NCBI GenBank assembly: GCA_026004795.1
Contig: BPJV01000002.1
Location: 496,001 to 560,000 of the forward strand
Length of the DNA stretch: 64,000 bases
Source of the DNA: Pirellulaceae bacterium
Lineage (GTDB): Bacteria; Planctomycetota; Planctomycetia; Pirellulales; Pirellulaceae
Direction of reading: 5' to 3'
The position numbers and the translations under genes were made by a program. This document shows, in pieces, positions 58,114 to 64,000 of this stretch; position 1 is the first letter of the stretch; every line of letters begins with the position of its first letter. Below the pieces are notes generated by a model. It saw only the letters and a list, made by a program, of their open reading frames with translations. It did no database searches and was not told where the DNA came from.

Positions 58114-59442
58114 ATGCCAAAGATTCAAGCCTTTCGTGGCCTACGATACAACCTCGCACGCGTGGGGTCACTCAGTGATGTAGTCGCTCCCCCCTACGAC
58201 GTGATCGACGGAGCGTTGCAGCAACGGTTGTATCAGGCTAGCCCGTACAATTTCGTCCGACTGGAACTGACAAAACCAGAGCCGGGTGATGAAGACCCCG
58301 AGGCAGTCTACAAACGAGCAGCTAGTTTGTACCGGCAATGGATTCGCGAAGGCGTGTTGCAGCACGAGCCGGACCCGGCGCTCTACGTCTACCACCAAAT
58401 CTTTGACTACGCCGGAACGACCTACACGCGGCGCGGATTCATGTGCCGTGTGAAACTCGTGCGTTTTGGCGAAGGCAACATCTACCCGCACGAGCAGACG
58501 CACGCCAAGGCCAAAGACGACCGCTTGCGCCTGACGCGAGCGTGCCAAGCGAATATGAGCCAGATCTACGGTTTGTATCCCGATCCTGAGAACGCCGCGC
58601 AGAATCTGTTGGAGGCTCATATCGCCGGTTCCGCAGCGTTGGAGGCGGTCGATCACCTGGGAGTCACCCATCGCCTGTGGCCGGTGACGGACCAGCAGAT
58701 TATCAGCCAGGTGGCCACGTTGCTGGATGACAAGCCGATGTTTGTCGCCGATGGGCACCACCGCTACGAAACGGCCTGCAATTACCGCGATGAACTGGCC
58801 GAGGCGGCCGGTGGCGTGCTCCCCGAGGATCATCCCGCCAACTATGTGCTGACGATGGTCATGAGCATGGACGATCCGGGGTTGATTGTCTTACCCACCC
58901 ACCGCTTGTTCCATGGCGTCGAGGCGCTGGACGCCACGCAGCTCCGCGCACGCCTGGAACCGCTGCTTGATTGTCAGCCGGCCGGAGAAGTACCGGAAGC
59001 GGCGCACCAGGTTTGGCAGCAGATCGAACAGCTCAACGATCAAGGTGCGTTCGGACTGTATACCGCCAAGGATCGCCAGTGGACTTTGGTGACGGCCAAT
59101 GCGAAAACGGCTGAGGCGATGGAGCGCCTGGCGCAGCAGCAGAGCGAGGATTGGCGAAGCCTGGGGGTGGCCATGCTGCATCGGTTGATCATCGACGAAC
59201 TGCTGGGCATGGAGGGGCATCCCAAACCAACGTATGTGCATCTGGTCGATGAAGTGGTAGCCGGATTGAAGGGGGAATTGGAGGGTGGGCACACCTATCC
59301 GCTCGCCGCCTTGGTGATGCCGGCGACGGTCGACGATATCCGTCGTGTCAGCCTGCATAAGGAACGCATGCCTGCCAAGAGCACCTACTTCTACCCCAAG
59401 CTCCTCTCCGGCCTGGTCGTGAATCCGCTGGACGGCAACTAA
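58114..59442 (+). CDS. DUF1015 family protein
   Basis: The 442-residue protein is typical of DUF1015: MPKIQAFRGLRYNLA, VVAPPYDVIDGALQ, YVYHQIFDYAGTTYTRRGFMCRVKL, HEQTHAKAKDDRLRLTRACQANMSQIYGLY and MFVADGHHRYETACNYRDEL. The family is widespread and uncharacterised, so no reaction is assigned. The start at 58114 (ATG) matches the family; a GTG-type reading from 58030 adds a leader. The three parS-like palindromes begin 18 bp after its stop. Confidence 0.92.
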   Translation: MPKIQAFRGLRYNLARVGSLSDVVAPPYDVIDGALQQRLYQASPYNFVRLELTKPEPGDEDPEAVYKRAASLYRQWIREGVLQHEPDPALYVYHQIFDYAGTTYTRRGFMCRVKLVRFGEGNIYPHEQTHAKAKDDRLRLTRACQANMSQIYGLYPDPENAAQNLLEAHIAGSAALEAVDHLGVTHRLWPVTDQQIISQVATLLDDKPMFVADGHHRYETACNYRDELAEAAGGVLPEDHPANYVLTMVMSMDDPGLIVLPTHRLFHGVEALDATQLRARLEPLLDCQPAGEVPEAAHQVWQQIEQLNDQGAFGLYTAKDRQWTLVTANAKTAEAMERLAQQQSEDWRSLGVAMLHRLIIDELLGMEGHPKPTYVHLVDEVVAGLKGELEGGHTYPLAALVMPATVDDIRRVSLHKERMPAKSTYFYPKLLSGLVVNPLDGN

Positions 59443-59460
59443 CACCGTCCACTGCCCACT

Positions 59461-59476
59461 CGTTTCACGTGTAACA
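59461..59476. promoter_or_regulatory. parS-like site 1
   Basis: CGTTTCACGTGTAACA matches the ParB-binding parS consensus TGTTTCACGTGAAACA at 14 of 16 bases. It is the first of three sites spaced 33 bp apart. Confidence 0.65.
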
Positions 59477-59493
59477 CTTGATTTCACCGGTAC

Positions 59494-59509
59494 GGTTTCA
59501 CGTGGAACC
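59494..59509. promoter_or_regulatory. parS-like site 2
   Basis: GGTTTCACGTGGAACC matches the parS consensus at 13 of 16 bases and is palindromic except at one paired position. It starts exactly 33 bp after site 1. Confidence 0.6.
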
Positions 59510-59526
59510 GCTTCCGTGATCGCTAC

Positions 59527-59542
59527 CGTTTCACGTGCAACG
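59527..59542. promoter_or_regulatory. parS-like site 3
   Basis: CGTTTCACGTGCAACG matches the parS consensus at 13 of 16 bases and is palindromic except at one paired position. It starts exactly 33 bp after site 2. Confidence 0.6.
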
Positions 59543-59592
59543 CCTGGTAGTGGAGCTTGCCCATCGTGGCCGGCTGGTCACCAACCGAGGAA

Positions 59593-59635
59593 AAAGGCGG
59601 CTGCCGGTACCACAGATCGAGCGGTACGGCAGCCG
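59593..59635 (-). terminator. Probable terminator of the rhamnulokinase gene
   Basis: On the minus strand the arms CGGCTGCCG and CGGCAGCCG (outer stem), extended by TACC/GGTA with one bulge, are followed by CCTTTTT (59591-59597 on the plus strand as AAAAAGG). It lies about 240 bp after the rhaB stop at 59872. Confidence 0.65.
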
Positions 59636-59871
59636 AAGGGGCGCTCAGCGGCTACCGGGATTCCTGTCGAAGTTGACGGCCCGGCAAGGCGAATACCGCT
59701 CACCGATTGGTAAACCTGCGATTAGTTTCCCACGGATGGTTCCCTACAGAGTATTGGTTGCCGCGCTCAGCGTGGCGACCACGACGCTCGTTGCACGGAA
59801 ACTCGGAACCTGTGTGAGGCAGTGGCCCACCGGTGCACGAGCCGGACGAGCACCGCAGCAGGGAACGGCGG

Positions 59872-61386
59872 CTAATGAGTGCCATGCTCGATGAGGTGGG
59901 TCAGGCGGTCGTAGGCTGCGTCCCATGCTGGATCCGGTTGAGGCGCGTAGGTAGTGATGTCGGGAGAATTGCGGATCAGTGTCCGTGCGGCGTGAACCGA
60001 TTCCAGATCCCCTAAACCGATCGCCTGCATGGCGACATTTCCCATGGCGGTGGCTTCCACCGGACCCGCGATTACGGGACGTTGGCACGCATCGGCCGCA
60101 AACTGACAAAGCATACGATTGCGCGAGCCACCACCGACCAGGTGAATGGTGTTCAGTGAATTGCCAACCAACAGTTCCAGACGCTCCAGGGTAAATCGAT
60201 ACCGCAAGGCCAGGCTTTCCAGCGCACACCGGATCATGGCTCCTTCGTCCAGCGGCGCTGGCTGACCACTTCGTTGGCAATAGTCGCGAATCGCCTGAGG
60301 CATGTTGGACGGAGCGACAAAGGAGCCGTCGTCAGGATCGATGATGGCGGTCAGACGAGGCGCTTCTTCGGCCAGGGCAATCAGTTGTTCCCAGCTATAC
60401 TCTTTGCCTTCCCGTTTCCATTGTTCGCGACATTGTTGGACAATCCACAACCCGGAGATGTTTTTCAACAGCCGTACGCTGCCACCGACGCCCCCTTCGT
60501 TCGTAAAGTTAAACTCGAGGCATGGTGCGGTGAGTACTGGGGACGCCAGCTCCGCCCCCATCAGAGACCACGTCCCGCAACTGATGTAACACCAATCGGG
60601 CGACTGGGCGGCAAAGTCGGCGGCCGGGACAGCCAATACTGCCGAGGCCGTGTCGTGGGTGGCGGGCAGCACGATCGCTACCTCTGGCGACAGGCCGGTT
60701 CGCTCCTGCACGAACGGCAATGGGTTGCCCAAAACTTTCCCCGGCTGCTCCGGTTCCGAAAAAATATGTTCGGGCAGACCGAATGCTCGGATAACCTGTT
60801 TGCTCCAACGGCAGTTGATGGGATTGAGCAGTTGGGTGGTCGACGCATTGGTAAACTCATTGACCTTCTCACCGCTCAGCAGCCAATGAAAATAATCGGG
60901 TACCATCAACAACCTTTCGGCGATATCCAGCAGTGCGGATCCTTCGCGACGCATGGCCAACAATTGAAACGCCGTGTTGATCTGTAGGAATTGAATTCCT
61001 GTCTCGGCGAATATCTGCTCTCGGGGCATCAACTCGAAGGCGTAGTCGAGGATATCGTTGAGACGGGGATCACGGTAGCAGTAAGAAGGGCCCACCGGAT
61101 CGTCATTTCCATCGAGCAAGACGTAATCCACTCCCCAAGTGTCTACGCCAAGGCTGCGGATCGAATCGCCATAACGTTGGGCGGCGAGGGTCAGACCGTG
61201 CAGTAGGTGCTCCCACTGTCCCAACAGATTCCACAACAACCGCTTGCCATGGGGAACGGCACCATTGGGGAAGCGGTGTACCTCGTCGAGTTCGATTCCC
61301 TGTTGGCCTATGGTGGCGGCCAGCACACGACCGCTGGAGGCGCCCAGATCGACCGCTAGATATACCGGAGCGGATGACGTTGTCAT
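59872..61386 (-). CDS. rhaB: Rhamnulokinase (FGGY family)
   Basis: Rhamnulokinase phosphorylates L-rhamnulose to rhamnulose 1-phosphate. The 504-residue protein has the FGGY pattern of RhaB: VYLAVDLGASSGRVLAATI at the start, SLGVDTWGVDYVLLD, GPSYCYRDPRLNDI, LLMVPDYFHWLLSG, FTNASTTQLL, VLPATHDTASAVLAVPA, YISCGTWSLMGAEL and the late IHLVGGGSRNRMLCQFAADA. The length is normal and the frame is intact. ATG at 61386. No rhaA or rhaD is present here, so other rhamnose genes must be elsewhere. It fits use of rhamnose-containing sulfated polysaccharides together with the sulfatases. Confidence 0.95.
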   Translation of the reverse strand: MTTSSAPVYLAVDLGASSGRVLAATIGQQGIELDEVHRFPNGAVPHGKRLLWNLLGQWEHLLHGLTLAAQRYGDSIRSLGVDTWGVDYVLLDGNDDPVGPSYCYRDPRLNDILDYAFELMPREQIFAETGIQFLQINTAFQLLAMRREGSALLDIAERLLMVPDYFHWLLSGEKVNEFTNASTTQLLNPINCRWSKQVIRAFGLPEHIFSEPEQPGKVLGNPLPFVQERTGLSPEVAIVLPATHDTASAVLAVPAADFAAQSPDWCYISCGTWSLMGAELASPVLTAPCLEFNFTNEGGVGGSVRLLKNISGLWIVQQCREQWKREGKEYSWEQLIALAEEAPRLTAIIDPDDGSFVAPSNMPQAIRDYCQRSGQPAPLDEGAMIRCALESLALRYRFTLERLELLVGNSLNTIHLVGGGSRNRMLCQFAADACQRPVIAGPVEATAMGNVAMQAIGLGDLESVHAARTLIRNSPDITTYAPQPDPAWDAAYDRLTHLIEHGTH

Positions 61387-61609
61387 GGCGGATTCTACCT
61401 GTTGAAAAGGGACTAATTCGGGCGGGGAGGACGTGATCCGGCATGGCCGGGGCCTCCCTGAGGCGATGCGCCAACGGACCAGCCGACGCCCAGCCGTACT
61501 TTACGCGCGATGGTGATGGGGCATATCTTAAAGGAGACAACGGACCAGTTCGACAGGCCCGTCGATCCGAGGCACGATTCTCCGCAGGAATCTTATAAAG
61601 GCGAGTGAC

Positions 61610-62296
61610 TTGGTTGCCGTAATTGAACCAAACAGACGCACCAAACGCACCGCGTCACCAACCCCATGGTCCAGTGAGGAGCTGTTGCGGCGCCTGACGC
61701 GGCAAGCGATCATCTTCCTGGCGCGCGCGTTCAGCGGCTATTCCGTGCGCTGGCTCGATTGTCAACCCGACACTTGCCAACGCGTCTATTTCGCCAATCA
61801 CACCAGCCATCTGGATCCGGTAGTGTTGTGGTCCGCGTTGCCGCCGGAGCTACGCCAGCTAACACGCCCCGTCGCGGCCAAGGACTATTGGGGAAAGAAT
61901 CGCTTTCGCCGCTTCCTCGCCAGCTCCTTCAACGCGATGCTCATCGATCGTAAGAAGATCAAAGTCCATCAAAGCCCCGTCGACATCATGATTCAAGAGA
62001 TCAAGGACATCTACTCCCTGATCATCTTTCCCGAAGGGGGACGCAATGAGAATCCGGATGAAATGGGCGAATTCAAGAGTGGCCTTTACTATCTGGCCAA
62101 GAAGCGTCCGGATTTGGAGCTGGTGCCCGTGTATATGCAAAACATGAACCGCATCCTCCCGCGTGGTGAATACGTGCCGGTTCCCTTGTTGAGTAGCATT
62201 ACCATCGGGCCTCCGATCTGGTTGGAGTCCGGTGAGCCGAAGGGCGAATTCCTCGCGCGGGCACGGAAGGCCGTATTGGATTTACGCAACGCGTAA
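61610..62296 (+). CDS. PlsC-like 1-acyl-glycerol-3-phosphate acyltransferase
   Basis: The 228-residue product has the acyltransferase block I NHTSHLD (His64-x4-Asp69) and block III FPEGGRN (140-146). A following LELVPVYMQNMNRILPRGE is typical of PlsC-type proteins. It should transfer an acyl chain to lysophosphatidate or a related acceptor at the inner membrane. The only in-frame start near the N-terminus is TTG at 61610, with AAAGGCGAG upstream; no ATG is available before block I. No strong membrane helix is seen besides the amphipathic AIIFLARAFSGY. It diverges from rhaB. Confidence 0.88.
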   Translation: MVAVIEPNRRTKRTASPTPWSSEELLRRLTRQAIIFLARAFSGYSVRWLDCQPDTCQRVYFANHTSHLDPVVLWSALPPELRQLTRPVAAKDYWGKNRFRRFLASSFNAMLIDRKKIKVHQSPVDIMIQEIKDIYSLIIFPEGGRNENPDEMGEFKSGLYYLAKKRPDLELVPVYMQNMNRILPRGEYVPVPLLSSITIGPPIWLESGEPKGEFLARARKAVLDLRNA

Positions 62297-62888
62297 AGCG
62301 GTGTTCGTGAATGTTGACCGGTGATTGCTCCCCGGCGGACCGCCCTGACGATGCTCGGCGAGGTGAACGTCAACGGACGCCGAATAGAGTCTAACCGTTT
62401 CTATGCGGCCGTGGCCCCAAGCGTTTTCGTCGGACGTGTCGATGGGGATTGAAATGACGAGAACGCAGTCGAGCATGATGGTCCGCCTTGCCGAACCATG
62501 CGGCGGTAAAGTTCTCCTGCTTACCCCATCTTCACTTTCCCATTGTGGTTGCCCTCGCGGCTCGACACGCGCGATCCCCTGATCCGGCTAACGAGAGAAA
62601 CTTGAGATTGCCGTGACCGTTCGCCGAGGGGCAACGGGATGGCCGGTGGAATCGGATGCATTGACATTGCAGGCTGATGGTCAGTACCACCGCAGGAGTG
62701 GAGCCCGATGTACGCGAGTATCGGGAAGAATCGACCGGCGAGTGAGCAAAACATCCGCTCGCCGCGCAGAGATGTGCTATCATTGAAAGCCGCTTGACCA
62801 CGGGTGCCTTGATCGGCAGGGTACAGAATCCGCAGCTGACCGAGGTGGCATTTCACAATACTCCTGCGTCGTCGAAAGAGAAGGCAAG
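62297..62888. other. Intergenic stretch, nothing seen
   Basis: No convincing gene, repeat or terminator. It separates the acyltransferase gene from the PAS-LuxR regulator. Confidence 0.45.
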
Positions 62889-63587
62889 ATGGATTGGACG
62901 CCCACCGGTGTCGAGAGCGACTATGCAAGGTTGGCCATGACGATCTACGAGCGGTTGGTCTTGGCCGTGCGTACGGAGCAGTCGATTTATGATGCCATCG
63001 AGTCGTCTCAAGCTGCGGTCTACGTCAAGGCAGCCGATGGGCAGATTCTTCATAGCAACTCGACGTACAACCGCCTGTTCACGGCACGAGAGCCCGCCGC
63101 CGGCCGGTATCCCCACGCCTACCTGCACCATTCTCTACATGCGGTATCGGAAGCCTCGGATGCCTTGATCCTCAATGGGGCTGATCAAGTCGAGTTTGTG
63201 CATCAAGGGTGTACCGGTAGTGGAGATGCCGTCGTGCTCCGCACCTTCAAGAAGGCGTTGAGTGGACTTGCCGGTCCGAAGATGGCGATCTTGGGAGTGT
63301 CGCGTATTGAACGGTACTTAAGCCCTGTCGAGGTGAAACGATTGCAGGAATTGGCCGACGCATGGCGCGTCGTGCAATCGTGGGATGCGCGTGATCGTGA
63401 GATTGCCCGTAAGCTGGTTTCTGGGGAGCGAATGCAGAGAGTCGCCGATGCGCTGGGAGTCTCTGTGAAGACAATTGAAAATCGGCGCAAGGCATTGTTC
63501 GAGTCGTTGGGGGTCAAGTCGATGCCAGAATTTGTCAAGATCTTGGTGCGCCTGCAGGACCGCGGCTTCGAGGATTTTGGCTTGTAG
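62889..63587 (+). CDS. PAS-LuxR-type transcription regulator
   Basis: The 232-residue protein has a PAS-like sensor part (AIESSQAAVYVKAADGQILHSNSTYNRLFTA) and a C-terminal LuxR/FixJ helix-turn-helix (DREIARKLVSGERMQRVADALGVSVKTIENRRKALFESLGVKSMPEFVKIL). It lacks a receiver domain, so it likely responds to a ligand or redox cue through the PAS fold. The ATG at 62889 has GAAGG about 5 bases upstream. It is a single gene, with no clear target nearby. The length and domain order are typical of planctomycete orphan regulators. Confidence 0.88.
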   Translation: MDWTPTGVESDYARLAMTIYERLVLAVRTEQSIYDAIESSQAAVYVKAADGQILHSNSTYNRLFTAREPAAGRYPHAYLHHSLHAVSEASDALILNGADQVEFVHQGCTGSGDAVVLRTFKKALSGLAGPKMAILGVSRIERYLSPVEVKRLQELADAWRVVQSWDARDREIARKLVSGERMQRVADALGVSVKTIENRRKALFESLGVKSMPEFVKILVRLQDRGFEDFGL

Positions 63588-63655
63588 CATTGGCTTCTCC
63601 ACCACTGCAAGAGACTGAGGGGGCGCGCCCAGCGGAGTGGCGAGGGATCGTGCGG

Positions 63656-64000
63656 TTAGAACTTGCGCCGCTGATCCGAAGAGTTCTCGGGCTCAGGAGG
63701 CGCGTTGTCGGAGTTGCCAAAAAGCTTGGCCGGCAGACTAAACAGATCGAAATCCAGTTTCGGAATGGGGGCTGCGTCGGCGACTTCCTGCGGCAGTGGG
63801 GGTAGTTGCAAATCGATGCGTCCAATCAGCGACAGGCTGTTGCTCAGTTGAGTCACGTGGACGCGCCCTCCACGATACCACTGAATCCAAGGAGCCTGGT
63901 AATCGGCCGGCGCAATGGGACGACCACGGGAATCCAAAGGGACGTCCTCCCAGGCGGTGCTGACCCAACCGCCTCGTGGCAATGGGCCATCGTAGGGCAC
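63656..64000 (-). CDS. Partial hypothetical protein (5' end outside the window)
   Basis: At least 114 codons of a minus-strand frame remain, ending at 63656. The visible part (GGWVSTAWEDVPLDSRGRPIAPADYQAPWIQWYRGG, then SLSLIGRIDLQLPPLPQEVADAAPIPKLDFDLFSLPAKLF) has natural composition but no recognised family. The GTG at 64000 is probably internal, because the frame runs off the window. Convergent with the PAS-LuxR gene. Confidence 0.6.
   Translation of the reverse strand: MPYDGPLPRGGWVSTAWEDVPLDSRGRPIAPADYQAPWIQWYRGGRVHVTQLSNSLSLIGRIDLQLPPLPQEVADAAPIPKLDFDLFSLPAKLFGNSDNAPPEPENSSDQRRKF

Larger units (their letters stand above)
59443..59871. other. Intergenic region with parS-like sites and rhaB terminator
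   Basis: No gene is supported. The region holds three parS-like palindromes (59461-59542) and a terminator for the minus-strand rhamnulokinase gene (59593-59635). Confidence 0.6.

Noticed and set aside
56941-58128. Minus-strand frame of 395 codons
   Set aside because: Much of it lies antisense to the S9 peptidase, whose catalytic motifs are intact, and the rest has no family pattern.
1-64000. tRNA, rRNA, intact insertion sequence or prophage genes
   Set aside because: None was recognised by eye; a covariance-model search would be needed to exclude small RNAs.

Overview
The window reads as chromosomal DNA of a planctomycete, most likely of the Pirellulaceae (Rhodopirellula/Blastopirellula type). 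This is inferred from gene content: two formylglycine sulfatases (one fused to DUF1080), two ThuA-like proteins, a 1551-residue Ser/Thr kinase with a WD40-like C-terminal half, a small membrane protein ending in the NPYQSP motif, and long MoxR/DUF58/VWA-type membrane genes. No rRNA, tRNA, CRISPR array, intact insertion sequence or prophage was recognised by eye.

Layout. 1-2.8 kb: dnaA (5' end cut by the window) and a CNT nucleoside transporter. 3.1-7.2 kb: a DUF4265-like protein, then a ThuA gene coupled to a sulfatase-DUF1080 fusion. 7.4-10.6 kb: a receiver-like protein and a P-II protein on the minus strand, diverging from hexulose-phosphate synthase-like, tilS and dgkA genes. 10.7-14.4 kb: a large secreted protein facing a sugar-phosphate isomerase-like gene head to head. 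14.4-18.9 kb: a minus-strand envelope/lipid operon (FabZ-like dehydratase, small exported protein, lipid kinase, kdsA, lipoprotein). 19.2-29.7 kb: second sulfatase, class II DAHP synthase, Cys-rich secreted protein, giant kinase, HMA-domain lipoprotein and a hypothetical gene. 29.8-41.7 kb: a six-gene minus-strand run (MoxR, DUF58, BatA-like, VWA, DUF4175-like, coiled-coil protein). 42-44.9 kb: NTT-like transporter, membrane protein and yacG. 45-49 kb: gene-poor, repeat-rich DNA with two small membrane genes and a broken gene. 49-64 kb: ThuA protein, a degenerate NtrC-like regulator, DsbD-like protein, S9 peptidase, DUF1015 protein, rhamnulokinase, PlsC-like acyltransferase, PAS-LuxR regulator and a partial gene.

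The two most useful observations are these. First, three 16-bp parS-like palindromes (core TTTCACGTGNAAC) lie exactly 33 bp apart at 59461-59542; with dnaA about 58 kb away this suggests an origin-proximal ParB loading site. Second, four genes in the first 13.6 kb (dnaA, sulfatase, hps-like, large secreted protein) are broken at six places. Every break is repaired by removing one G or C from a short G/C run, while the long genes from 13.6 to 45 kb are intact. This looks like local sequence error or recent local decay.

Functional links. Lipid and envelope functions recur (dgkA, lipid kinase, FabZ-like, kdsA, PlsC-like). kdsA argues for an LPS-type outer membrane. The sulfatases, ThuA/DUF1080 proteins, sugar isomerase and rhamnulokinase fit breakdown of sulfated, rhamnose-containing polysaccharides.
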